A stretch of DNA of 64,000 nucleotides from Cyprinodon diabolis. Taxonomy: Eukaryota; Chordata; Actinopteri; Cyprinodontiformes; Cyprinodontidae. A program made the position numbers and the translations under genes. The stretch lies in the NCBI GenBank assembly GCA_030533445.1, contig CM060069.1, positions 30,016,837-30,080,836 of the forward strand. The letters run 5' to 3'. The notes beneath the pieces were generated by a model. That model saw only the letters and a list, made by a program, of their open reading frames with translations, did not search any database and was not told the DNA's origin. Positions 38,057 through 49,912 of the stretch are shown piece after piece (position 1 is the stretch's first letter; every line of letters begins with the position of its first letter).

Positions 38057-38938
38057 TTATATTTATGTTACTAAATGGGCAGAGCCACAAGTTCTGGCAA
38101 AGTTAGGGACAGATTATCCAGTTAAAGAATATTTTTTTGATTAGTTCTATCATTTAATGTGTTTACTGTTAAGTAAAGACAGAGGGAAAAAGATAGACTG
38201 TATGGTAACATGTCTGAGCTGTTGTTTATAAAGCTATAACAAGCTTGATTTCATTAAAAGTTTAAACACTAATATTAAAGTAATTTTCATGTGTTTTCTC
38301 ATTTGCTCATTATATTTTGATGACCAAAAGTCATGGGAATCTCCATCTTTTGGAGAGGGTAAAGAATCAATTAGCTGAATGTTATTTATTCCTGATTAAG
38401 CTAATCTTTTAATAAAACATTATTGGGCCAAATAATGGATTTTCCTTGTCAATTGGTTTGAAAACATTCCACTTGTGCTATATATTAGTTAAAAGCTTAT
38501 TTGATCACATTCCAGTGATAAGCTTTTGTTAAGCTTTTGTTCTCAAACACAAAACCCATAATGAACTGCATCTTTTATTGCATCATCTCTTCAATTATGT
38601 TTTTCAGCCATGTTTTTCCTTCTTTTTTATGTAGTAGCTTAGTTTAGATGAAGTTCACTACTTTTTAGTGAAAAGTTTTTAACTGAAATATGTTTGACTT
38701 GGAACTGAATTACTGTTAACAGACTAATTTTTAAATGGAGTTGTGATAAATTTATTTTGTATGTGTGCAGAATTATCTGTTTGACTATGATTTGAGCTCG
38801 ATTCAAACTTTCATTTGTTTTTCTAACACACAGTCAGTGGGGCATGTGTTCATAAATAATATGACAGTCTGAATATTATCCGATAAAAAAAACAAACATA
38901 TTTATCACCTCTAAAGGAGTGGGCAATAAATATATTAA
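38057..38938. other. AT-rich non-coding stretch
   Basis: Nothing recognisable between two LINE fragments. Confidence 0.4.
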
Positions 38939-38940
38939 AG

Positions 38941-39261
38941 TTGCAACAAACTAGACCTGTGGATTTCTGGACTGTGTTATCTGATGTTTCTCAAGGTTTC
39001 TCCAGTATGAGGGTTGCTGCCCCCAGTGCGCTGATGACTACAGGCACTACAGTTACCTTCATCCTCCAGGCTCTCTCTTGTCAATTCCTTAGACCTTGGC
39101 ATTTCTTCAATTTCTCATGTTTTTTCCTGATGTTTCCATCAGTTGGGATGGCCACATGAATCACTAAGGATGTCCTTTGCTGGTTATTGATGATCACAAT
39201 GTCCAGTTGGTCGGTCACAACCGTTTTGTCTGTTTGTATCTGGAAGTCCAACAGTATCTCA
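38941..39261 (-). pseudogene. R4/Dong-like (Rex6-type) LINE, endonuclease-domain remnant
   Basis: The minus strand reads DFQIQTDKTVVTDQLDIVII, then VIHVAIPTDGNIRKK and, after a stop, VTVVPVVISALGA. This matches the C-terminal restriction-enzyme-like endonuclease region of R4-clade non-LTR elements (Dong, Rex6), where a PD...D..K-type active site lies in a PDIVVVDKQ...VVIDVAIP block. Here the first Asp is kept (LDI) while the second is His (VIHVA), and an in-frame stop follows. It is inactive. These elements lack the apurinic-type endonuclease of the other LINEs in this window, so a distinct lineage once transposed here. Confidence 0.75.
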
Positions 39262-41353
39262 TTTATGCATATATTTCAATTTGCACTGGTAGGCTTTCAA
39301 CTGTAGATGTCAGCAAAGTGTCAATGTATGCTCCTCGGAAAACACAAACCTCTATCCATAACATTATACAAGATAAGCTACAAAAGCTTTTTCCTTATGT
39401 ATCTTTTCACATTAGAGGACTTTGAATTCTACCTGTGGCTATGCTTCCATTCTCTTAATATACATGAACACAATCCCAACCCTGAAACAGAACAAATGTG
39501 TTTATATATCACACTATTTATGCATACAAGTAAAAAAAAAAAAAAAAGTACTTTAGCCTCCTCAGTATTTCAACTGTTACTTGATTATTTTGACGTTTAT
39601 TTATTTCAAAAATACCACTAAGAAATTTTTATTTTATCATAATTAGCACCACATATTTTGCTTTAATATATTATATAATTAATGTAAAAAGAAAAATTAC
39701 TTCACTAGATGTATTTATTTTTCATTTTTGATTGGTCAATACAATTTTTGCTGCTTTTCTGGATTTAAAATTCTGCTATAATTCAGTACACAATATTTGA
39801 AGGATCAACTTATTTAGCTTTAAAGTTATTTGCCATTAAATACTTTGTAAATTCTTAAAATAGATGAATTAAATGAATATTATAGCATCTATTTACTGTA
39901 ATCTTGTACAAAAGTTGCAAAATGGTGTTAATTGTATGTTACCAAAAATTTGCAGATTTAGAAGAGTAGATGTTGTTTTCAACTTAGAAATTCGCTTTTC
40001 CAACTGCTGTCTTTATAAAATGCAAGTGTAAATGCGACTTACAGTAAAAAAATCTGAATTAAAACGATTATGAGAGAATGCTTTGCAATAAATGTGAAAA
40101 TGTTTCACTTTCATTGTAAGTTTTGAGGCTAACCTTGAATACATGAAAAAATACTTTGAAATATCTAAACAAAAAAAAAAACAAGAACTGTGGTTTAAAC
40201 ATATTTACCTGTAATTGCTCATGGTAAATTCTACAAAATATATAAATAATTTTGTTTAATTTGCATAAAAAAGGGCTAGATCCCTTGATAGCTCATTTAA
40301 TGGATTGCTCATTTGATAGCTCAGACAGAGAAACAGACAGCAAGACAGATGTGTATAATCAATCCAAAATTGTTTCTCAGCGTAATCTGCTGCTTGAGTT
40401 TTTATTTTACCCAAAACTTTTTAAACATTCCTGCATTATGGATCAAATCCTTGAAATATCAGACATGTCTGATGCAGCCTTTTAGTTAAGCTCTCAGAAA
40501 ATTATAACAGACCCCCACAGATCTGAAAGAAATATAAATCATTGTCTGAATTAATTTATGGCTTCAGATAAAAGTGTTTTAATTAAAACTTTTGCTCCAC
40601 ATGAGCGTCCCTCCATTAGGAACCATTGATCACTGAAGCGGTGCTTTGAGGAGGCTGGAATGCACCTGGCAGTCAGCCAAGAAATTATCTCAGAGTCACC
40701 CCTGCTGAAGCCAAGGCATCACACCACTGCAGACCATCATCCTGCCCAGGACAAGAATAATGAAAACTTGTTCTGCCTAAAATGCTAAGAAAATTTGCAC
40801 ATATTGCACATTGTCTCCTTTTAAAGTGTCAAATCTTTTTTTGGCAAGCAGCTATTAATAGCTCAGTTTGCACATTTATAAACTTTATTGTTTTTCCCCC
40901 TTAAATAAACAACATCCATGCCACAGCAGTATCTTATGATAGTTTTTAAGGACAAAACTAGAGTCAAACTTTACTAATCATCGAACGGTTTTGCCTTGAT
41001 TTCTGTTGGAACTGCAGGAATGCCGTATTGAACAAACCAGGAATTTTGCTGATCTCTGAGGTTTAGATTACCTGGCACCGCCCTGAAAGAGCATCTCACA
41101 AGCACCATAAGACAAGACCCGCATCGCTTCCAATCAATACCAACCATGGTGCCTTGTAGCTCCTCTCTCTTCGTCCTTTGACTTTTACAAGAGTTAGATT
41201 ACAGTAAATGTGTTTGCCATGCAGTGTTTCCACAAACTGCAATGTTCCATAGATTAGTAGGTGCTGCTGAGAGGGGTGTGGTTCTTGTCCGGTTGCAGAG
41301 GATGACAAAGCAGCTGTCTCCCTTTGCTGCAGCTGCAATCTTCATTCATCGTC
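39262..41353. other. AT-rich non-coding stretch
   Basis: No supported gene. GC-richer patches at 40,600-40,760 and 41,020-41,340 show no recognisable exon or repeat. Confidence 0.4.
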
Positions 41354-41466
41354 TTGCTAAGGGATGATTTTGTAAGAATGGAGATAGGGTGTTAAAATAT
41401 TATATTATATTTCCATATAATATTTTAACACCCTATCTCCATTCTTACTAAATCATCCCTTAGCAA
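41354..41466. repeat. Near-perfect 113-bp hairpin
   Basis: Arms of 52 nt (41,354-41,405 and 41,415-41,466) are exact inverted copies except for one T/A mismatch, around a 9-nt loop TATATTTCC. The left arm begins TTGCTAAGGGATGATTTT. Homology stops sharply at both outer ends and no target duplication is obvious. It could be a fold-back element, an inverted duplication made by template switching, or the source of a double-stranded RNA. The pairing is too perfect and too long for a typical animal microRNA precursor. Confidence 0.9.
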
Positions 41467-44400
41467 TGGCTGAGACAGGTCAAGGCAAACAATGTCATAG
41501 CTGAATCAATAGCCTCAGCAGCAGTTCCTGCTTGTTTGTTTGTTGTCTGATATTTATGGGAAAAAAATATTGATGCAAAATTATTTAGCAGAAAATTTGG
41601 GTGCCTTTACATTTTTTCCTTTGAGCTATTTAGAGGATTTGATGGTATACGCATCACAGTAGTAAAAACAGACTATAACACACTGAATCTTTAACATTTA
41701 CAAAAAAAAATAATAATAATATTTAATTATCAAAAAAAAAAAAAAGAAAAACTTACAAAACCACCCTTGAAAGAGAAACGGGTTTAAATAAAGTATGTGT
41801 TTTGGCCGTAGATTTCTGGCATATGTGTTCAGTTAAAGCCGGGTTTATGTCATGCATCTTTTGAAAACAAGGTATCTGGATATAAAATAACACTTTCTAG
41901 TTATTTCATTTTGAGTGTCAGCATTCACTAAGGTGATTGTTATTTAGTGGGAAGTGTAGGTCTTTTGTAATCTAAAAGTTGTTGGATTTCACCCTCCTAT
42001 CATCTCATGGTGGTAAGAAAGGCACTAACCTCGACGGTGCCTACCCCTGTGTACATTTTTGTAGGAAAATATGGAATTGAATGTGATTTAAACTGATAAC
42101 TAAAGTCATTTTGAAAAAGCTCACGTTTAAAACTACTTCCTATTACTTTAAAACATCTCAGTATTTTGAAAAAAAAAACTCTAGAAAAATAAAAAAGCAA
42201 CATGTGATGGGAGCAACATAACATACTCTGAATAGCTCCATACATCAGATCCCTCATCTCAACACAGCAGTGTTATCCAGTATCTTAGTATTCTTCAATC
42301 TCCATTGGCCTCATCCTTCTCCTAAGATTCTAAGTTTTAATGTTTGGCTGCAATTGTTGTTTAGTGCTTGGTTAAATTGTAGACATCATATTAGACCTAT
42401 AACTGGGTAATGTTGAGGAGAACAGGATCTGCAGTATCGTTTCTACTGACATAAGGGAAATGGGATGTCTTTCTCAATCTGGATTCAGGAGATGATACTG
42501 ATGGAGGAAGAGCCAAACTACAGCCGGCTTGCTGAGGTCGGAGTTTGAAGGTTGTATTTTAGCAAGTCATGCTGTAAGAACATCTCACTTTGATGATTCA
42601 GAACCCTGCTGCAGAACTTCTGTTAAAAAGTTTAAGCAAAAAGATGATTAAAGGGAGGACTGAACAGAAGTAGGCTCCCGGAATAACTCAGCCTGTTAGT
42701 TGTGTCTCACAACATCACAGAACTTTTTCAGAGTCCTTTCCATGAAGCCAAAAGAATGTAAGCATGTCACCTTCATCTATTAAACAGTGCTCTGATTAAT
42801 CCAACATAAAAGGGGTTGCAGTCTCAGCATCTCTTATATTGCAACACAATATGTGCCAACATGTAAAACCCGTCCCACTGCCTCACTGTCTCACTGCAGA
42901 GACAGAGAAAGGGAAGAGAGCTGCACTGCAGCAACTGGGCGTTGGCTGGGTACACTGAGGGAGGCAGGAAAAAAACAGAAGAGGGGGAAGGCGAGGCAGC
43001 ATATAAGATGTCACTGCAAGCAAAAACAGTTCTGATTATTTTTCGCAGACAGTTTATGTCAGTTTCTCGCTTTGATGCAGTAGTTTTATGCAATAACTAC
43101 ACTTGTTTTTCTCACCATAAAGTCATCAACTTCTCTGACTATTCAAACTCTGTAAAATATGTTAAACACTTATTGCACAACCAGAAATAAAGCAAAGTGA
43201 TTATAATAGATCAATGTCTCAATGGGCAACTGGTAAAATCAGTTTTCTCATTGCTTCAGTAGATGCAAGTGGCAAAAATTAAGTACTTTAACCTATAGTG
43301 TTTTACTTTAATTTCTTGCAGTTAAATATGAAATAATTCTACAGACAGATTGGCAAATAATTAAATACTTCACAGAGTGCTCCTTTAAAAAGAAAAAATA
43401 AACGGAGGACATATTTAGGTTAAAATGGAACTTTTTCTCTCTGATTGCTAAGGCTAGATGTATCAAACAAGATACAGTTTGAAGATTAAATCCGCTTATT
43501 ACAGGTTTGAAAATACTAATAATTTGGACAGTTTAGTGATGGATTTAAATTGTTCTTTTCAAAATGATGAGATTATTTTTATGTGTCACATATGTGCTTG
43601 TTAAACCCTAATCATACCTGCCTGTTATGTGTTAAGGCTCATGTTTTCGCAGCAGATTATCTAATTGGGACAAAATTTGGAAATGAAAAGGGAGTTAACA
43701 CACAGAGTGGATTACACTTATTAGAGAGCTCTGTCATTGTGCCTCCATGGTGTCCTGGATCCAGAATTATGTTTTATTTTGAGATGGCCGGGGCCAGTAA
43801 TGTATCCTCATTTTAAAAACGTGTATAATGCAATGACGTGATAATGTGGCAGACTGTGTGTATAAAATGCTTCTTTAACTGGTATTCTGGGCCAGGTTTC
43901 TGAAGAAGCAAGCAGTGTGGTAAGCGCTGCCATTTGTGAAGTGCAAAGTGGATGATGTTCAGTTTCTCGGTGGCTCATCAAAATAAGTGGTCGTCCTAAG
44001 TGTGAATCATTCTGGTGATATGTTTACGTAAGGCCGTCCTACATGCTCGTTCCCATTGTCTATCTTTTAAACACATTCTTTTTAAATTTTTTTTGCATTT
44101 CTGCATTCAAATCTCTACTTCCAGTGTGGTTAAATAGGCCTTTCCCATTGCCTATTGTCATGGTGACTCATCAAAACGGCGCTCCACTGATAACGGCTTT
44201 TCATACTTGTTGCTCATGTGCTTAACTCTGAGTGGACCTAGTTAAAATTGATTGAACTAATTGATAGCAGCCGTTGTGATTAGTGGCCCTATTTTTTTAA
44301 ATGGGTAAATACTAAATACATTTAAAAACACAAACCAGAAGACCAATTTTCCTACTTAAGAGATATAATCAGAACCAACAGCGGGATTCCCAGAATCGAT

Positions 44401-45100
44401 CAACTTTTAAATTCTTGTTCAGAAAAGACTGAACTCAAACTTTGGGGCGGTGAATGTCAGGTTGGATGCTGCGTTTCGCAGATTCATCATTATCTTGTTT
44501 GTTGGATTACCATGTGTGGGAGGAGGACACAGGGCAGAGAGAAAGTCTCTGTTATCAGACTACAGTATGGTGTAGAAATTATTTCACAGCACTGAGGGTC
44601 ATTGCATTTTCTATGGTTTGTTCAATAACCAAATGGTGAGTTATAGTGTAGTTTCATACCTTCAAAATGTTTTTCCACTTTTGCCAATCTGGCTCTCTGC
44701 ATTGATGTCCTTCTCTAAAATGGCTGTCTGCACTTCTGCAATGTCCGTCCCTCCTCAACTGTCACCCTAACATAGCTTGTTTTAGCTGGAGGTATGCAAC
44801 TCATTTTTTAATATTTGATAAAGTCAAGTCAAACGGCTGTTCCAATGCTTGAAGTTCCAAATTCTCCCGAGTGGTGCCCAACTTTACACGAGTGAATAAA
44901 GTGAATGTGATTGGTTGATTATCAAGGGGGCAGGATTGTTGCGGTGGAAGGTTCGCAAGCAAGTTTAGTTGTGGCAAGTGTCTCTGAAGCATCTTGCTAA
45001 ACAGTTAGCAACTTAGTGCTAGTCGGTTCCCAATGGGAAATTACATTGGGACCAAGAAGCACTAAATTGGTGACTTAGAAACGACACTGTCAAGGAACGC
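41467..45100. other. Mostly non-coding stretch
   Basis: AT-rich sequence with poly-A tracts near 41,700-41,750. A GC-richer patch at 42,860-43,010 has no recognisable exon. The part from about 44,640 looks like the leading part of an interspersed repeat continuing into the frame at 45,102, but its borders could not be set. Confidence 0.35.
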
Positions 45101-45101
45101 T

Positions 45102-45374
45102 ATGGACAGAGGAAACATGCAAGAGGAGGAGAGTTTTGTGTCCGAGGTCGTGGATGAGTCTCCTCCATCATACATTTTTTATTTAGAGGAGGAAAGTGGG
45201 GACAAAGTTGTTGTGTAAGAGGACACCAGGGTGTCAGAAGCTTGGTTTGGTGTAGAAGGCTTACAGCCGTACATGTTTGAGCCCTTGCCTCGCACCGCTG
45301 CCAGTTCTGTTAGCTCTACGCCTGCCGAAGACACAGACGTCCATCCCCGTGAACACTGGGACGTAAACTCAATG
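45102..45374 (+). pseudogene. Broken exon-like ORF, possibly of a P2X7-domain-like multicopy family
   Basis: An ATG at 45,102 opens a frame of acidic residues (QEEESFVSEVVDESPPSY) that meets TAA at 45,216. The same frame then stays open for 52 more codons (GVEGLQPYMFEPLPRT...) up to an ATG|GTAAAG donor-like site at 45,374. Acidic leaders followed by a PYxFEP motif occur in multicopy fish proteins that carry a P2X7-like cysteine-rich domain. That domain would lie in the next exon and is not seen here. The family assignment is from memory of the motif only and is uncertain. The retained frame on both sides of one stop suggests recent decay of a repeat-borne gene copy. Confidence 0.35.
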
Positions 45375-45522
45375 GTAAAGTAAATTATGCTTATTTCTCT
45401 TTTCAACCGTTGCATTTATTAGCTGCGACATATGAATCAAGATGCTATGACTGAAAAAAAATAGATTGTGAGATGACCTTAGATATATGGTTGGCTGAAT
45501 TTAGGTGTACAAGCTGATATTT

Positions 45523-45593
<71 letters not shown>

Positions 45594-45891
45594 CAATAGC
45601 AAATAATAGCAAATAATTCAGACAATAGCATCTGATAAAGAGTACATTTACATATATGTTTGAGCCAGAATGATTTGAAATTTAACTCTGTAATCCCAAA
45701 TGTATCATATTTGATACATACGGTTTCTGAAATGTTTTGCGTCTGACACCTTTTGCATAATTTAATGGTAAAAACTTTGCTCAAAGTCCTATTGTACACA
45801 ATCAGATATACCTGATAACAGAGGGCAGAAGACTACACAAACAATTATCTTGACTTATCGCATAGTAATAAATTATTAATATCAAACATGT
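45375..45891. other. Non-coding spacer with a (TA)n tract
   Basis: AT-rich sequence up to the gypsy element; the only clear feature is the (TA)n run at 45,531-45,592. Confidence 0.5.
45531..45592. repeat. (TA)n microsatellite
   Basis: About 31 uninterrupted TA units. A minus-strand frame of 106 codons through it is an artefact of the repeat (alternating Tyr and Ile). Confidence 0.95.
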
Positions 45892-45896
45892 ATTTC

Positions 45897-46594
45897 TGTC
45901 ATGATTGGGTTTAACGACTTAGCCCACATGCAGAACACAACTGAGTCTGAAGGAAAGTTTAACAAGATTTATTGAAAGATGTACAATGATATAATACCGG
46001 ATCTGGTTCTGGTCCGGGACTGGTCTCAGAGTTTCTGGAGAGATGAGAGTTTGGTTAGCCAGGCTGATGAAGGATTGATAGAGAGAAGAATCAGGATGTA
46101 CCTTGAGGAGATTGTAACTGAGCCGTGAGGTGAGATACCGAAGGTCCAGAGTCAAAGATGTGGCAGAGAGTTTAAGCAGCAGCAGCGTCTAGTTCCGAGC
46201 TAGAAGGTTTCTGGCTTGGGTTTGTTCCTTGCTCTATGCAAGAGCTGAAGAAGGAATCCAAACTGAGATCTTCAGGTTTGGCTTTCATGAGCAGGCAGGC
46301 AAGTTTCTAGGTGGAGCTCATCCAGAGCTTCAGGGTTTCCTGTGCGCACAAAGACAAAGGTGATTAGAAGACTAGTTCCTCTCTAGAGTCTACTAGTAAA
46401 GTTCAGACGTTCTGAGGCTCAGGTTCGCTAACCAAACTAGGGCAACACTCCGGCGTCGAAGGAAGGTCTGGCAGCTGCTTAAGTAGTGTGGACCTCTGAT
46501 GAGCTGATGATCTCCAGGTGTGTAGAGGAATCAGCTCAGGAGGCCCACAGCGCTCTCTGCTGGAGATCAGGTGGCAGATCTCTGGATCCTGACA
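45897..46594 (-). repeat. 3' LTR of the gypsy element (698 bp)
   Basis: On the minus strand it starts TGTCAGGATCC and ends CAATCATGACA. It differs from the middle LTR by about nine substitutions and lacks a 6-bp TACTGG unit present there. AATAAA is intact on the minus strand (about 45,970), whereas the middle LTR reads AATAAC at that point. ATTTC immediately follows its outer end. Confidence 0.95.
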
Positions 46595-46608
46595 GTACCC
46601 CCCTCTCA
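46595..46608 (-). other. Polypurine tract
   Basis: The minus strand reads TTGAGAGGGGGGTAC directly before the 3' LTR, the expected site for plus-strand priming in reverse transcription. The pol stop codon (46,606-46,608) lies inside it. The second unit has the same tract at 51,685-51,698. Confidence 0.75.
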
Positions 46609-49600
46609 ACGACCGCCTCTTGGCGGTCCAGAAGACGTGGAAGGGAGAGACCTCTCGAGGGTAGGGTCGAGGATATAGGAGCCGGGAACCCAGGTGCGGT
46701 CCTCCGTACCGTAGCCCTCCCAATCGACGAGGTACTGCCAACCGTGACCTCACCGACGGGAGTCCACGATCCGGCGGACTGTGTAGGCCGGATGGCTGTC
46801 GATGTCCAGGGCGGGTGGAGGGGAGTCGGAAGGTGGGCAAAGTGGGCTGGTGATGACAGGTTTAATTTGAGACACATGGAAGGTGGGATGTATACGTAGC
46901 GTGGGAGGTAACTGAAGACGAACAGCGGAGGGGTTGATGATCCGGGTTATCTTGAATGGTCCGATGAAACGTGGAGACAGTTTACGGGACATGGATTTTA
47001 ACGGTATGTCTCTAGTGGAGAGCCATACCTCTTGGCCAGGAGCGTACTCGGGGGCTGGGCGTCTACGGTTGTCTGCATACCTCTTGTTATTGGCGGAGGT
47101 GTGATTGAGGGCGGTGATGGTTTCCTTACAGGTGCGATGACAGCGACGGATGTGTTGGTGGATGGACCTGATTGCAATCTCTCTCTCGTCTGCGGGGAAG
47201 AGTGGAGGCTGGTAACCCAAGGAGACCTGAAATGGAGACAGACCAGTGGAAGCGGATTTGTGAGAATTGAGGGCGTACTCAGTCCAGGGAAGATACTGAC
47301 TCCATTCATTGGGATTGTTGGAGGAGAGGCAGCGGAGAGTGGACTCGAGTTGTTGGTTCATCCTCTCCGTCTGCCCATTAGTCTGCAGGTGGTAACCAGA
47401 AGTGAGAGATACTTTACAGTCGAGTGCAGAACAGAAGGCTTTCCAAACTTGAGAGATGAATTGTGGGCCACGATCTGAGAGGATTTCCTGGGGTATACCA
47501 TGGAGACGGAAGACATGTTTAACCAAGAGTTGGGCTGTCTGGAATGCTGTGGGTAACTTTCTGAGGGGAATCAAATGGCAGGTTTTGGAAAAAAGGTCAA
47601 CGATGGTGAGAATGGTGGACATACCTTTAGAAACTGGGAGACCGGTAACGAAATCCACAGCAATGTGGGACCATGGACGGGTCGGAACTGGTAGAGGGTG
47701 TAACAGACCAGAGGGTGGTTGATGGGAGGTCTTGTTTCTTGCACAGACGGGACAGGCCAGAACGTACTCCTTCACATCTTTATGGAGGGACGGCCACCAA
47801 AACCGACGTGTGACGAGAGCAATGGTACGACTGACACCAGGATGGGCTGAGAACTTGGACGTGTGTAACCACTGGATGAGACGGGATCTGACTGCAGAAG
47901 GAACATATGTCTTGTTAGGTGGGCCGTTACCTGGGTCGGGTTCAGAGGCCAGGGCTGAGTTGATGAAATCAGAGATCTCCCAGGTAACGGCTCCAACCGC
48001 ACACGAGGATGGGAGAACGGGCTCGGGTGTTTCAGGTCGATCAGGGGAGTACAGACAAGAGAGAGAGTCAGGCTTGATATTCTTGGAACCGGGTCTGTAA
48101 GAGATGATGAGATTGAATCTAGAGAAAAACAGAGACCACCTGGAGTGACGAGGATTGGATCTTTTAGCTGATTGGAGGTATGTCAGGTTCTTATGATCTG
48201 TCCAGACCAATATTGGGTGCTCGGCTCCCTCGAGCCAATGTTTCCATTCCTCAAGAGCGAGTTTTATGGCAAGCAGTTCTCTGTCCCCGACGTCATAATT
48301 CTGTTCAGCGGGTGAGAGCCTGCGAGAAAAAAAATGCACAGGGGTGAGTTTTGTGGTCAGAATCGGACTGCTGGGACAAAACAGCTCCTACACCGGAATC
48401 AGATGCATCCACCTCAAGGATGAACTGCTTCGTAGGATCAGGCTGGACCAAGATGGGGGCACTGGAAAAGAGTTTCTTGAGTTTATTAAAGGCAGAATCA
48501 GCCTCAGGTGTCCATTGGAAGGTTTTCTTAACAGAAGTCAGAGCGGTAAGTAGTAGAGCAGTTTGGCTGTAATTTCTGATGAAACGCCTGTAGAAATTAG
48601 CAAAACCAAGGAACCTTTGAAGCTGCTTACGGTTTTCGGGGATTGGCCAATCCAGGACTGCCCTTATTTTCTCCTCAGATGGCTTCACCTGCCCGCCTTC
48701 AAGCACAAACCCAAGGAATGTAACGGATGGCTGATGGAATTCACATTTCTCCGCCTTGACGAAGAGCTTGTTTTCGAGCAGCCTCTGAAGGACCAGACGA
48801 ACGTGTTTCTTGTGGTCAGAGAGGTTCCTAGAATAGATCAGAATGTCATAGATGTATACGAACACAAAAACGTTTAGAAAATCTCTGAGGACGTCATTGA
48901 CTAGAGCTTGAAAAAAGGCAAGGGCGTTAGTTAGCCCAAAAGGCATGACCAAATATTCAAATTGGCCGATTGGTGTCTTAAAGGCAGTCTTCCATTCATC
49001 TCCTTCCCTTATTCTAAGAAGATGATAGGCGTTTCTTAAATCAAGCTTGGTGAACACTGTAGCTACTTGCACTGGGTCTAGAGCTGTTGCCAGTAGAGGA
49101 AGTGGGTATTTATTTTTAATGGTTATCTGATTCAATCCCCTGTAATCAATACAGGGTCGAAGGGAACCATCCTTTTTACCCACAAAAAAAAAAAACAGCG
49201 CCGAGAGGGGATGAAGATGGTTTGATAATTCCAGCAGCTAAGGACTCATTAATATAATTCTCCATCGTTTCACGTTCTGTTTTGGAGATGTTAAATAGCA
49301 TGCTGCTGGGAAGAGGAGCTCCAGGTAATAAGTCTATGGCACAATCATAAGGTCTATGAGGAGGTAGAGACGTAGCACTGACCTTGCTCAAGACTGGAGC
49401 CAGGTAATGATACTCAAGAGGAACAGTGGAAAGGTCAGGAGAGTCCAACTTCCCCCCACCTTTAGGGGGCTGTCTAGTGGGAGCAGCAGAACGAAGACAT
49501 GACTCGTGACAGGAAGTAGACCATGACTCAATGTGGCGGTCAACCCAGTTAATATGGGGGTTGTGACGTATTAACCACTCGAATCCAAGCACCAGGGGAG

Positions 49601-49912
49601 AACAAGCAGAGGGAAAAACAAAAAAGTCAGAGTCTCACGATGATTACCAGAAATGAGGAGCTCCAAAGGTTGAGTCTGAAGAGTGACTTGTTGCAGCCGT
49701 TTCCCATCGATAACCGCAACCCTGAGGGGCTTCTGCAACGGAACAGTCTCAATCCCCAATTGCTGAACCAGATTCGAATCAATGAGATTCCTTTCGCATC
49801 CTGAATCAATAAAGGCCGACAAGGTCAGAGACTGGTTGAAGACAAACAGAGTTGCTGGTAATAGTAGGTGAGGAGATTTATCAGTTTTTAGATGGTCCGT
49901 CAGACTCCTCAC
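46606..49912 (-). pseudogene. pol of the gypsy element: protease, RT, RNase H, integrase, chromodomain
   Basis: Domains in order on the minus strand: an aspartic protease with FIDSG (about 49,800); RT with [22 protein letters not shown] and MPFGLTN, in which the catalytic box reads YIYD rather than YIDD (changed codon 48,848-48,850); RNase H ([18 protein letters not shown]); integrase with an HHCC finger (...CPVC), a DDE core ([22 protein letters not shown]) and a GPF block; then a chromodomain ([17 protein letters not shown]). Breaks: frame changes at A/T runs 49,614-49,625, 49,184-49,195 and 48,327-48,334, and a TGA at 46,750-46,752 separating integrase from chromodomain. The longest open piece is the RNase H/integrase frame (46,750-48,339). 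The protein cannot be made intact. Confidence 0.92.

Noticed and set aside
41354..41466. Calling the hairpin a microRNA gene
   Set aside because: Animal precursors have shorter, bulged stems. A 52-bp almost perfect stem fits an inverted duplication better; no expression evidence is available.
45479..45799. 106-codon minus-strand frame
   Set aside because: It is generated by the (TA)n tract, giving alternating Tyr and Ile.
46486..46899. 137-codon plus-strand frame at the LTR/pol border, repeated at 51,576
   Set aside because: It crosses LTR, polypurine tract and chromodomain on the wrong strand and has no domain.
47032..47478. Long plus-strand frames opposite integrase (also 52,122-52,568)
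   Set aside because: They are antisense shadows of the conserved pol frame, present in both copies only because the DNA is duplicated.
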